Shown: positions 26,366-34,507 of the stretch, piece by piece
Numbering within the stretch: the stretch's first letter is position 1
Layout of the letters: every line of letters begins with the position of its first letter
NCBI RefSeq assembly: GCF_018388445.1
Contig: NZ_CP074405.1
Span: forward strand, 3,162,001 to 3,226,000
Length of the DNA stretch: 64,000 bases
Direction of reading: 5' to 3'
From: Cellulomonas wangleii
GTDB lineage: Bacteria > Actinomycetota > Actinomycetes > Actinomycetales > Cellulomonadaceae
Notes under the pieces: model-generated
The model's input: only the letters and a program-made list of their open reading frames with translations
The model's database searches: none
Told to the model about the DNA's origin: nothing
Program-made: the position numbers and the translations under genes

Positions 26366-26824
26366 CTAGCGCGCGGCGAGCACGAGGAGCGTGGCGGCCA
26401 CCGCGCAGGCCAGGACGCGCACGTGGTTCCACGCGAGCCACTGCGGCACGTAGGAGCGCCACTGCGTCGCGGGGTCGAGGGCTGCCTCCAGCCCGTTATT
26501 GAGCGGCACGTTCGCTGATGCGGTGACCCCCACGCAGCCGAGCAGGTGCGCGGCCGCGGCAGCCACCGCGAGCATCGCCGTCGACGCTCCCGTGACGAGC
26601 GCGACCGTGGCAGTGACGAGCGCGAGCACCAGAGACCCGAAGAGGACCGTCATGAACGGTGGTCGTACGGCCGCACGGTTGATCGCGCGCATCGCGGCGG
26701 CGCCGTCGGCCGGCGGCAGCGCACGCAGGCCCGTCATCACGAAAGCGGAGAACGCGAGGAGGACTCCGCCGGTGAGCGCGGTGGTGACGGCGGCGGCGAG
26801 GGCGAGCAGGGACGTGGCGTTCAT
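26366..26824 (-). CDS. DUF1772 (anthrone oxygenase-like) membrane protein
   Basis: 152 residues from ATG 26824. Four hydrophobic helices, with the family motif TASANVPLNNGLE before the last helix and VMTGLRALPPADGAAAMRAIN after the first. DUF1772 proteins are small inner-membrane proteins, some related to anthrone oxygenases; the substrate is unknown. The part of the frame upstream of the ATG is Cys/Arg-rich and not coding-like. Confidence 0.78.
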   Translation of the reverse strand: MNATSLLALAAAVTTALTGGVLLAFSAFVMTGLRALPPADGAAAMRAINRAAVRPPFMTVLFGSLVLALVTATVALVTGASTAMLAVAAAAAHLLGCVGVTASANVPLNNGLEAALDPATQWRSYVPQWLAWNHVRVLACAVAATLLVLAAR

Positions 26825-26927
26825 GGTGCCCAGCGCACCGCACCCGGGCCGGCGCGTCCATGCCCGCAGCGCCGACGGGCATGCCCGTCCGTCCGGCACG
26901 AGCCGCGGCGCGCGCCGACGTGTCGGG

Positions 26928-27056
26928 TCACGCCTCGGTCACGAAGAACCACAGCCGCACGACGTCGGCGAACGACGCGCCCGCGCCGGCCAGGCCCCGG
27001 GCGGTGCTGCGCAGCGCCTGCGCGAGCCGGCCGCGCAGGTCGCCGGGGGCCACGGC
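26928..27056 (-). pseudogene. RidA-family gene, inverted internal segment
   Basis: Read on the minus strand this block gives GDLRGRLAQALRSTARG, then GAGASFADVVRLWFFVTE, the middle of a RidA protein, and then hits a stop. The natural continuation is on the opposite strand at 27057. The block therefore appears inverted relative to the rest of the gene. The first 30-40 residues of a RidA protein are not found on either side. Confidence 0.7.
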
Positions 27057-27221
27057 GGCTGGCAGCCGGAGATGTACGCCGACTTCGTCGCCGGCATCGA
27101 GGACGTCACCGAGGAGCTGGGCCTGCCCACGCCGCTGCCGCCGCTGTCCGCGATCGGCGTGGACCACCTCGTCGAGCCCGACGTGATCGTCGAGGTCCAG
27201 GCGTACGCGGTGCGGGACTGA
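27057..27221 (+). pseudogene. RidA-family gene, C-terminal segment in normal orientation
   Basis: The plus strand reads GWQPEMYADFVAGIEDV, then LPTPLPPLSAIGVDHL and VEPDVIVEVQAYAVRD, then a stop, which is the C-terminal half of a RidA-family protein. It lacks its own start and N-terminus. Joined to the inverted block it would give a continuous protein, TE-GWQPEMY. Confidence 0.7.
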
Positions 27222-27243
27222 CCGGCTCGTCACGGTCCTCCCT

Positions 27244-27256
27244 TTACAACGTTGGA
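27244..27256. promoter_or_regulatory. LacI-type operator candidate upstream of GH43
   Basis: CAACGTTG (27247-27254) is a perfect 8-base palindrome inside TTACAACGTTGGA, in an AT-richer patch 74 bases upstream of the GH43 start. Central-CG palindromes like this are typical of LacI-family operators controlling glycoside hydrolases. No regulator gene is adjacent. Confidence 0.45.
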
Positions 27257-27330
27257 GATCCGCCCTACGGTCGGATCGCGCGGCCCGGCCGCGCCCACCC
27301 TGCGTCCAGCGCTGCACCCAGGAGGCCCCC

Positions 27331-29763
27331 GTGCGCACCCGACCATCCCGGACCGCCGTCCCGCTCGTCCCCCTCGCCGCGGCCCTCGCCCTCGCGCTCG
27401 TCGCGGGGGCGGGGGCTGGACCCGCGACCGCCGGTCCGCCGGGCCACGCCGGAGGACCCGGCCGCCCGCAGCCCGCTCCGGCGGCCCCGACGTTCGTCGA
27501 CGCCACGGTGCACGACCCGTCCGTGGTCGTCGCCGACGACGAGATCTGGGTGTTCGGCTCGCACCTGCAGGTCGCGCGGACCGACGACCTGATGGCCTGG
27601 GAGCAGGTCGCGGCGGGGGTCACCCCCGACAACCCGATCTTCGAGGACGTCACCACCGAGCTCGCCGAGGCGCTCGAGTGGGCGCAGACCGACACGCTGT
27701 GGGCCGCTGACGTCATCCAGCTCCCCGACGGCCGCTTCGCGATGTACTACAACGCCTGCAAGGGCGACTCCCCGCGCTCGGCCATGGGCCTGGCCGTGGC
27801 CGACTCGGTGGCCGGCCCCTACGAGGACCAGGGGGTCTTCCTGCGGTCGGGCATGTGGGACCAGCCCAGCGAGGACGGCGAGATCTACGACGCGCGCGTC
27901 CACCCGAACGTCGTCGACCCGGACACGTTCGTCGACGCCGACGGGCGGATGTGGATGGTCTACGGCTCGTACTCCGGCGGCATCTTCATCCTCGAGATGG
28001 ACCCGGTCACCGGCTTCCCCCTGCCGGGCCAGGGCTACGGCGAGCACCTCGTCGGCGGCAACCACAGCCGCATCGAGGCGCCCAGCATCCTGTTCGACGA
28101 GGACACGGGCTACTACTACCTCTTCCTGTCGTTCGGCGGCCTGGACGCGAACGGCGGCTACAACATGCGCGTCGCGCGGTCGGAGCACCCCGACGGCCCG
28201 TACGTCGACGCCGAGGGCAACCCGATGTCCGAGGTCAGGTCCGACCCGTCGCTGCCGCTCTTCGACGACGCGTCGATCGCGCCCTACGGCGTCAAGCTCC
28301 TGGGCAACCACCTGTTCCAGCGCGAGGTCGGCGACCCCGGCAGCGGCCCGGGCACGGGGTACGTCTCCCCCGGCCACAACTCGACCTGGACCGACCCGGC
28401 GACGGGTGAGCACGTCCTCGTCTTCCACAGCCGGTTCCCGGGGCAGGGCGAGACGCACCACGTCCGCGTGCACGGGATGACGATGAACGCCCACGGCTGG
28501 CCGGTCGTGGCGCCGTACCGCTACGCGGGCGACGCGCCGGGCGCCCGGCCGGGCAAGCGCCCCGACCCCCGCAGGGACACGTTCCGGCTGCCCGACGTCG
28601 CCGGGCAGTACGCCCTCGTCGACCACGGCAAGGCGATCTCCGCCGAGGTCACGCGCGCCGTCACCGTGCGGCTGGAGAAGAACGGGCGGGTCACCGGCGA
28701 CCGTGAGGGCCGCTGGCAGCTGCGCGGCGACGACGGCGTGCGCCTGACGGTCGACGGCGCGACGTACGACGGCGTGCTCGACCGGCAGTGGCAGCCCGAC
28801 CGGCAGGAGTGGGTCGTCACGTTCAGCGTGCAGTCCCGCGCCGGGGTCTCCCTGTGGGGCAGCGCGGTGCCGCTCCTGAGCGCGAAAGAGGCCGTCGCCG
28901 CCGTCGCGGCCGACCTCGACCTGGGCGACACGTCCGCGGTCGTGACCGACCTGACGCTGCCCACGACGGGGACGCACGGCACGACGATCGCGTGGGCGTC
29001 GAGCGACCCGGCCGTCGTCTCGGCGGACGGCGAGGTGACGCGCCCCGAGCACGGTGCCGGCGACGCGTCCGTCACGCTGACGGCCACCGTGCGCAACGAG
29101 CGGCGCACGGCGACCGTGCGGTTCGAGGTCACCGTGCCCGAGCGCACGCCCGGCGGACTCGCCGGCACGTGGTCGTTCGAGGGCGACCTGGCCGAGGCGA
29201 GCGGCTCGCTCCCCGCCGGCACGATCACCGGCCCGCGGATCGGCACGACCGGCGGCACGGTGTCCTACGTCCCCGGCGTGGCCGGGCAGGCGCTGCACCT
29301 GGACGGCACCAGCGGGGTGCAGCTCCCGCAGGGCCTGGTGAGCGGCCCGACGTACTCGGTGTCGCTGTGGGTGCGCCCCGACGCGGTCACGCCGTACACG
29401 ACCGCGTTCTTCGCCGCCCGCGACGAGCGCAGCTGGGTCAGCGTCGTCCCGCGCGGCCCGGACAGCAGCACGATGGTGTGGTCCGGCGAGGCCTGGTACG
29501 ACGCGAGCACCGGCGGGCAGATCCCGGTCGGCGAGTGGACGCACCTGGCCCTGACGGTCGACGGCGGCGACGTCGCCGTGTACGTGGACGGCGAGCAGCG
29601 GTTCGCCGGCACGGGGTTCCCGCAGGTGCTCACCACGACGACCGGCACGTTCGCGGTCGGCGTGAACTGGTGGGACACGCCGTTCCAGGGCGCGGTCGAC
29701 GAGCTGACGGTGCACACCGCCGCACTCAGCGCCGAGGAGGTGGCCGCGCTGGCGGGCCGCTGA
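27331..29763 (+). CDS. Secreted glycoside hydrolase family 43 enzyme with Ig-like and LamG domains
   Basis: 810 residues. A signal peptide (1-about 35) and Pro/Ala linker precede a five-bladed GH43 domain with its three carboxylates: Asp62 (VHDPSVV), Asp196 (VVDPDTFVD) and Glu249 (RIEAPSI). A beta-rich extension runs to about 510, an atrophied bacterial Ig-like domain covers about 517-603, and a LamG/concanavalin-like jellyroll covers about 611-805 (AGTWSFEGDL ... VDELTVHTAAL). GH43 enzymes remove or cleave arabinose or xylose units from plant cell-wall polysaccharides; arabinan is the likeliest substrate. Monocistronic, with an operator-like palindrome upstream and a terminator downstream. 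Confidence 0.92.
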   Translation: MRTRPSRTAVPLVPLAAALALALVAGAGAGPATAGPPGHAGGPGRPQPAPAAPTFVDATVHDPSVVVADDEIWVFGSHLQVARTDDLMAWEQVAAGVTPDNPIFEDVTTELAEALEWAQTDTLWAADVIQLPDGRFAMYYNACKGDSPRSAMGLAVADSVAGPYEDQGVFLRSGMWDQPSEDGEIYDARVHPNVVDPDTFVDADGRMWMVYGSYSGGIFILEMDPVTGFPLPGQGYGEHLVGGNHSRIEAPSILFDEDTGYYYLFLSFGGLDANGGYNMRVARSEHPDGPYVDAEGNPMSEVRSDPSLPLFDDASIAPYGVKLLGNHLFQREVGDPGSGPGTGYVSPGHNSTWTDPATGEHVLVFHSRFPGQGETHHVRVHGMTMNAHGWPVVAPYRYAGDAPGARPGKRPDPRRDTFRLPDVAGQYALVDHGKAISAEVTRAVTVRLEKNGRVTGDREGRWQLRGDDGVRLTVDGATYDGVLDRQWQPDRQEWVVTFSVQSRAGVSLWGSAVPLLSAKEAVAAVAADLDLGDTSAVVTDLTLPTTGTHGTTIAWASSDPAVVSADGEVTRPEHGAGDASVTLTATVRNERRTATVRFEVTVPERTPGGLAGTWSFEGDLAEASGSLPAGTITGPRIGTTGGTVSYVPGVAGQALHLDGTSGVQLPQGLVSGPTYSVSLWVRPDAVTPYTTAFFAARDERSWVSVVPRGPDSSTMVWSGEAWYDASTGGQIPVGEWTHLALTVDGGDVAVYVDGEQRFAGTGFPQVLTTTTGTFAVGVNWWDTPFQGAVDELTVHTAALSAEEVAALAGR

Positions 29764-29776
29764 CCCAGCCCGAGCA

Positions 29777-29819
29777 CACCCGGCTCCGCCCACCCCGACC
29801 GGGTGGACGGAGCCGGGTG
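29777..29819. terminator. Terminator hairpin after GH43
   Basis: CACCCGGCTCCG pairs perfectly with CGGAGCCGGGTG. One mismatch and a further CCACCC/GGGTGG stem close a 5-base loop. It begins 13 bases after the stop. Confidence 0.8.
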
Positions 29820-29929
29820 CACGTCGGCTCCGCTCGACCCGCACGGCACCGAGGAGCACGGACGAGACGCGGGCCCCCGCCCGGCGCCACGGTGAAGGGC
29901 CCGTCCGCGGCCGGTGCGTCCCGACCCGG

Positions 29930-30355
29930 TCACCGCACGCCACCCGGCTCCCGCGCACGGTCGCCCTCCCGCGTCTCCCCGAGCGCCGCCACGAGCTTCG
30001 CCGTCGCGGACGCCGTCGCCGCGCTGGACGTCGTCCCCACCACCGCCAGCGCGGACACGACCGCCCCGATCTCGGTGGCGTCGAGCACGACGGGCACGCT
30101 GCGCCGGGTCGGGGTGAAGGCGATCCCGCCGCCGCGTCCCGGCCGTGTGCTGAACGGCAGGCCGGCGTCGCGCAGGCGTTCGACGTCGCGTTCGACGGTC
30201 CGGGTGGAGACGCCCAGCCGCTCGGCGAGCGCCCGGGCCGTCAGCGGGCCGCTCGCGAGGAGCTCGAGGATGCGCTGGTGGCGCTCCACCCGACGCAGGG
30301 CGAGGTGCCCGTCGCGGGAGGCGGCCGCGAGCGCGTGACGGTCCATGGTCGCCAC
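29930..30355 (-). CDS. Short HTH regulator (YafY-like N-terminal part without WYL domain)
   Basis: 141 residues from GTG 30355 (ATG 30346 also possible). A DeoR/HTH_11 winged helix is clear: RILELLASGPLTARALAERLGVSTRTVERDVERLRDAGLPF, read in overlapping pieces, then RPGRGGGIAF. Full YafY-type regulators have about 320 residues with a C-terminal WYL domain; here only about 50 Ala/Thr-rich residues follow. It is either a truncated gene or a short DNA-binding protein. It diverges from the NTF2-like gene, which it probably controls. Confidence 0.72.
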   Translation of the reverse strand: MATMDRHALAAASRDGHLALRRVERHQRILELLASGPLTARALAERLGVSTRTVERDVERLRDAGLPFSTRPGRGGGIAFTPTRRSVPVVLDATEIGAVVSALAVVGTTSSAATASATAKLVAALGETREGDRAREPGGVR

Positions 30356-30430
30356 TCAACACCGTCACGGGCGTGTCGGGATAGCCGCCTAGCGTCGCTC
30401 GTACGGGACGACCGGACAGGAGGCAGGACC

Positions 30431-30784
30431 ATGCACGACGTCACCGACGAGTTCTTCGCACGCTACGCCCGGGCGCTGCTGGCGCGGGACGCCGACGCCG
30501 TCGCCGCGATGTACGCGGTGCCGGCGCTGATCGCGTTCCCGGGCCGGTCGGTCGCGGTGGGCGACCGGCAGCAGACCCGGGACTTCTTCGCCTCCACGTG
30601 GCCCTCGTACGAGGGCGTCACCGAGGCTGAGCCGCAGGTGCGTGTGCTGGCGGCCACGGACCACAGCGTGTGGGCAGACGTCACCTGGTCGTACGGCGGC
30701 ACGGTGCAGGAGCGGTTCGTCTACCAGCTGCTCGACGGGCCCGAAGGCTGGCAGATCGGCGTGCTGACGCCGATGGGGCTGTGA
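30431..30784 (+). CDS. NTF2-like (SnoaL fold) protein
   Basis: 117 residues from ATG 30431, preceded by ACAGGAGGC. The pattern EFFARYARALLARDADAVAAMYAVPALI, in one helix-turn, followed by curved strands (VRVLAATDHSVWADV, ERFVYQLLDGPEGWQI) fits the NTF2/SnoaL cone fold. Such proteins bind or isomerise small molecules. Paired divergently with the short HTH regulator 75 bases away. Confidence 0.78.
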   Translation: MHDVTDEFFARYARALLARDADAVAAMYAVPALIAFPGRSVAVGDRQQTRDFFASTWPSYEGVTEAEPQVRVLAATDHSVWADVTWSYGGTVQERFVYQLLDGPEGWQIGVLTPMGL

Positions 30785-30861
30785 CCCGGAGGTGACCCCG
30801 GCGCCACCGGCGAGGCTTCCCCACCGCCCCTGGTGTCCGCTTTACTGGGGTTCACACCATA

Positions 30862-30877
30862 TGTGACGTGCGCCACA
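30862..30877. promoter_or_regulatory. CRP/GlxR-like site upstream of the EEP gene
   Basis: TGTGA-CGTGCG-CCACA matches the CRP-family site at nine of ten positions, 28 bases before ATG 30905. An overlapping outward dyad TCACA-CCATA-TGTGA precedes it. The short distance would fit repression or a leaderless-type promoter. Confidence 0.4.
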
Positions 30878-30904
30878 CCGCCGACCAGTGCGCTGGGGGG
30901 CCCC

Positions 30905-33232
30905 ATGGCCCGGACACCCGAGCGCGGCCCGCTGCGGGTCGCGACCTTCAACGCCGGGATGATGTCGACGTTCATCCTCAACTGGGACGTCCGCGAGGAC
31001 CCCCTCGGCGCCTTCGTGGCGTCCTTCACGAGCATCTTCACCGACGCGGACGCCCGTGACATCGGCCACCGGCTCGCCGACATGGTCCTCGGCGCGCCGT
31101 ACGACGTCGTCGTGTTCGACGAGATCTTCCACGCCGACACGCGCGAGGCCCTCGTCAGCCGGGCGATGGACCCCGCGCGGCCGGCGACGACGCGGTACGA
31201 CTGGGTCGTCGCCGGCCTCGGCCCCGAGCTGCGGTCCCCCTCGCCCCCTCAGCGGACGCCCAGGCCCGTCCTGGAGGTGATCGCGGCGGTGGTCGACGTC
31301 GAGGTCGAGGCCGTCGCCGAGGCCTGGGACGACCTCGTGGAAGGACCGCTGCGCTCGTGGATGGACGACTCGGGGCTCCTCCTCCTGTCCCGCGTGCCGC
31401 TGCTGCCCATCCCGGTCGACGGCGGCGGGACGTCGCCCTGGGTCTACGACCGGTACCTCGGCGCGACGGGCTGGGACGCGCTGGCGCCCAAGGGCATCGG
31501 GGCGGTGGCGCTCACCGACCCCAACAACATGGGACCGGTCGTGCTCGGGTTCACGCACATGCAGTCCGACGAGGGCGGGGACCCGAACGTGGGGATCCGC
31601 GTCTCCCAGCTGCGCCAGGTGGACTGGCTGATGACGGAGACCGTGCGGTCGCTGGGGACACCGCACGGCGTCCTGCTCGGCGACCTCAACATCCCGGGCA
31701 GGCCCGACGCGTCGGGCGTGATGCCGTCCGAGTGGGACCGGCACCTGTCACCCGCGACGGGCGACCGGGCGGCCGTCGCCTGGGACGGGTGGACCCAGAT
31801 GCTGATGCCGGGCCGCGCACCCGACCTGTGCCTGTCGCACCCCGGTTCCGGCGAGCGCCTGGACTACGTCGTCTGCTACGACCTGTCCGGGTCCACGCCC
31901 GCCACCGCACCGGAGGCCTTCGGCTCCCTGGGGGTGCAGCACCTGAGCCTCGCCCGGGAGCTGCGCCTGGGCAGCACCGGCGGGTCCGCGCCCATCGGCC
32001 TCGCCCCGGTGGACCTGGCCGCACCGCCCGGCACGCAGGACGTCTCCGACCACGTCGGCGTCAGCGCGATCATCGGTCACCGCCAGGACGGGAGCTCCCC
32101 GTCCACCGCGCGCGACGGCACGCTGCCACCGGCCCCGGTCGGGAAGCCGCCGCAGCCGCTACCCGTCGAGTGGCACCGCGTCCAGCACGGGGAGGTCCGC
32201 TGGCTGTCGCTGCCGGGCGGCTCGTACCGCCTGGACATCGAGGACGACGACGGGCAGGCGCCACCGCTGGTCGACGTCCGACTCTTCCGCCCTGCCGACC
32301 TGTCAGCGCAGCTGCCCGACCGGCGACGGTCGACCGACCCGGTGCAGCTGCGTGAGGGCCGCGTCATCACCTCCACCGAGCAGGAGGTCCTCGTCCGCCT
32401 GCACCGCCTGGACACGGACACCGAGTCGCGGACCGTCCGGCTCGAGGTCCACGCCGTGTTCGGCCGGACGTCCGCCGACGCGGTGGGGCTGCAGCCCTGG
32501 GTGCCCTCGCACCCGCTGTTCTGGCCGCAGGAGTCCGTGACGGCCTCGCCGGTCGAGCCTCGCTGGTACGAGGTGCAGCTGGACGACATGACGGTGCCGA
32601 CCCAGCCGCTGCGGTTCCGCGCGGTGAACCGCGCCGGGGACCCCGTACCCGTCGAGATCGAGCTGTTCCCCGGTACCGAGCGGGGCACGGACCCCTCGGA
32701 GCTCGACGCGCCGCTCTCGTCCGTCGCGACCGACGAGGAGACCGGGACCACGCCCGTGGTGACGTGGCCGGCCGTCGACCCGCGCGAGCGGACGTTCCTC
32801 GCGCGGGTCCGCAGCAGGACCGGGACGCAGGAGGAGGTGTCCCTCGAGGTCCAGGTCGAGCTCCACGTGCTGCGGTACATGCACTTCTACTGCCTCGACG
32901 AGTCGGGTACGGACCGCCCGTTCTCGGACACGATCGACTGGGTGGTGCGGTCCGACCTGCCGGGCGTGGCGCCCGTGGGCGGGGTGGTCCCCGGTGTCGA
33001 CACCGACCCCCGCCGGCCGCACACCATGCTCGTCGCACCGCTGGCCTTCACCACCAGCGTCGCCGTCGAGCTCGAGGAGCTCGGGAGCGGGGAGAAGACC
33101 GCCGCGCAGTTCGTCGTCCCCGGCGCCGGAGAGGCCGACGGCGCCGACCACGCGCAGGACAAGGACATGCCCGACTGGTTCAGCGACGGCCGCTACCGCC
33201 TCGCCTCCTCCTGGAGCAGGCGTCCGCGGTAG
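30905..33232 (+). CDS. Endonuclease/exonuclease/phosphatase-fold protein with large unknown C-terminal region
   Basis: 775 residues from ATG 30905 after a GGGGGG run; a start 24 codons upstream is possible. Residues 1-400 are an EEP domain: RVATFNAG (metal-site Asn16), VVVFDEIF, VLLGDLNIPG, RLDYVVCYD and DVSDHVGVS, the last being the catalytic Asp-His. Family members include neutral sphingomyelinases, DNases and inositol phosphatases. Residues 430-775 are several beta-rich repeats without a recognised domain (each around a PLRF/EVHAVFG-type strand). No signal peptide is evident, odd for a sphingomyelinase-like enzyme. Confidence 0.82.
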   Translation: MARTPERGPLRVATFNAGMMSTFILNWDVREDPLGAFVASFTSIFTDADARDIGHRLADMVLGAPYDVVVFDEIFHADTREALVSRAMDPARPATTRYDWVVAGLGPELRSPSPPQRTPRPVLEVIAAVVDVEVEAVAEAWDDLVEGPLRSWMDDSGLLLLSRVPLLPIPVDGGGTSPWVYDRYLGATGWDALAPKGIGAVALTDPNNMGPVVLGFTHMQSDEGGDPNVGIRVSQLRQVDWLMTETVRSLGTPHGVLLGDLNIPGRPDASGVMPSEWDRHLSPATGDRAAVAWDGWTQMLMPGRAPDLCLSHPGSGERLDYVVCYDLSGSTPATAPEAFGSLGVQHLSLARELRLGSTGGSAPIGLAPVDLAAPPGTQDVSDHVGVSAIIGHRQDGSSPSTARDGTLPPAPVGKPPQPLPVEWHRVQHGEVRWLSLPGGSYRLDIEDDDGQAPPLVDVRLFRPADLSAQLPDRRRSTDPVQLREGRVITSTEQEVLVRLHRLDTDTESRTVRLEVHAVFGRTSADAVGLQPWVPSHPLFWPQESVTASPVEPRWYEVQLDDMTVPTQPLRFRAVNRAGDPVPVEIELFPGTERGTDPSELDAPLSSVATDEETGTTPVVTWPAVDPRERTFLARVRSRTGTQEEVSLEVQVELHVLRYMHFYCLDESGTDRPFSDTIDWVVRSDLPGVAPVGGVVPGVDTDPRRPHTMLVAPLAFTTSVAVELEELGSGEKTAAQFVVPGAGEADGADHAQDKDMPDWFSDGRYRLASSWSRRPR

Positions 33233-33647
33233 CCGCCCGCACCCCCGCTCGGCCTCGCCGCGCCCACTCCCGCTCGGCCCGCGCCCTCCAGGAACAGCGC
33301 GACGATCCGCGGCGCGTCGTCAGCCGCCCGCGCGTGGTCCGTGCCGGATGCCGACCGGGTGCGGACCCCGGCCGCGACGCTCAGCGGCGCGACGCCGGCG
33401 GCGAGCACCAGCAGCAGCGCCACGGAGGCGACGAGCCCGCCGACCTGCTGCGGGCGGTACCCGACCCGGAGCGCGCGTTGCGCCCCCTGCGATCCGTACG
33501 GCCAGGCCGGCCACCGAGAGCACGCCGTCGGACGCACCGACGCAGCCGACGGCGGGCGAAACGCAGCCCCCACGGCATCACGCGAGCCCGTGCACTCTCC
33601 TCTCTGCAGGACCACGTCGCAGGACCACGTCACGGCAGGGGGCCACC
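33233..33647. other. 415 bases with no convincing gene
   Basis: A long minus-strand frame (about 33193-33666) contains one hydrophobic run (GGLVASVALLLVLAAGV) but overlaps the EEP gene and has Arg/Cys-rich, unlike-protein ends. A direct repeat GCAGGACCACGTC occurs twice at about 33605-33631, just before the next small gene. Confidence 0.4.
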
Positions 33648-33848
33648 GTGAGCACCGTCGTCGCACTCACGGTGGGTGACGTCCGGCGCGACGGCGAGCG
33701 GGCGCTCGCGATCGCGCTCGGTCTGGTGCGCCGCACGATCCCGCCGCTGCACCTGCCCGCGCTGGAGCAGCGGATGGTCGCGGGCGGCTCACCGCTGGAG
33801 GCCTCCGGGTGGGCGGGCGCCGGCACGCCCGCCGCCCGGCGCCGGTAG
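33648..33848 (+). CDS. Small unknown protein, paralogue A of a local pair
   Basis: 66 residues from GTG 33648 with a CAGGGGG site. Residues 13-57 align with the protein at 35426: both follow R-LA-ALG--RR--P-L-LP-L then a G-SPLEASGW-G block. No family recognised. The protein has an amphipathic helix (ALAIALGLVRRTI) and a Gly/Ala/Arg tail. It is convergent with the TetR gene. Confidence 0.55.
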   Translation: MSTVVALTVGDVRRDGERALAIALGLVRRTIPPLHLPALEQRMVAGGSPLEASGWAGAGTPAARRR

Positions 33849-33862
33849 CCCGCCCCGCCCGG

Positions 33863-34426
33863 TCACACGCCGCCGCCGGCGCCACCCCCCGGGCCCGGGC
33901 CCGTCGGCGCCAGCGCCGCGGAGAGCCGCGCCACGCCGAACTCGAACGCCTCCGCGACGTCACCTCCCAGACGGAACGCCCCGGCCAGCTCCATGGTGAG
34001 GAACCCCGTCGCCCAGGCGGTCACCAGCCGCGCCGCGTCCAGCGCCTGCTCCGGCCCCACCAGGTCCGCGGCGGTGCGCAGCACGGGCGCGCTGGCGCAC
34101 TGGAGCGCTGCGGGCTCCGCGCCCAGGGACTGCATCAGCCGGAAGCCCTCCGGCCGCTCGTGCGCGAACGCCCGGAACGCATGCGCCAGCCCGGCGACCG
34201 ACGGCTCGGCGGCCGCGAGCCGCTCCCCCAGCTCCTCGACGGTGGCGGCGGCGACCAGCCGGAGCAGCGCGTCCCGGTCCCGCACGCGCTTGTAGAGCGA
34301 CGGCGCGCGCACCCCCACCCGCTCCGCGACGGCCTGCATGGTCAGGCGCGACGGCCCGCCGTCCTCCAGCAGGTCGCGCCCGGCGGCGACGATGTCCGCG
34401 AGCGACGTGCGTTCCGGCGTCGGCAT
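33863..34426 (-). CDS. TetR family transcriptional regulator
   Basis: 187 residues from ATG 34426. N-terminal helix-turn-helix: DIVAAGRDLLEDGG, then LTMQAVAERVGVRAPSLYKRVRDRDALLRL. The C-terminal ligand domain (about 80-175) resembles the TetR_C/WHG type with GFRLMQSLGAEP. Divergent from the metallo-hydrolase gene. Two identical-arm operators lie in the 81-base gap, so it very likely represses itself and that gene. Confidence 0.9.
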   Translation of the reverse strand: MPTPERTSLADIVAAGRDLLEDGGPSRLTMQAVAERVGVRAPSLYKRVRDRDALLRLVAAATVEELGERLAAAEPSVAGLAHAFRAFAHERPEGFRLMQSLGAEPAALQCASAPVLRTAADLVGPEQALDAARLVTAWATGFLTMELAGAFRLGGDVAEAFEFGVARLSAALAPTGPGPGGGAGGGV

Positions 34427-34436
34427 GCATCCTCCT

Positions 34437-34457
34437 ATGGCTATTGACGTTAGCCAT
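34437..34457. promoter_or_regulatory. TetR operator, copy 1
   Basis: ATGGCTA-N7-TAGCCAT, perfect 7-base arms. It is 10 bases upstream of the TetR start, and its centre is 22 bases from the second copy (two helical turns). Confidence 0.75.
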
Positions 34458-34458
34458 G

Positions 34459-34479
34459 ATGGCTACGTATGTTAGCCAT
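34459..34479. promoter_or_regulatory. TetR operator, copy 2
   Basis: Second perfect ATGGCTA-N7-TAGCCAT, with identical arms but a different centre (CGTATGT). It lies 28 bases upstream of the metallo-hydrolase start. Binding here would block that promoter. Confidence 0.75.
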
Positions 34480-34507
34480 CTAACCACGGACGCTCCCAGG
34501 AGGACCC

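Noticed and set aside
27265..29958. Minus-strand frame of about 900 codons opposite GH43
   Set aside because: Shadow frame; the plus-strand GH43 protein has a full catalytic and domain signature.
33193..33666. Minus-strand membrane protein gene
   Set aside because: One hydrophobic run only, overlaps the end of the EEP gene, and both ends look non-coding.
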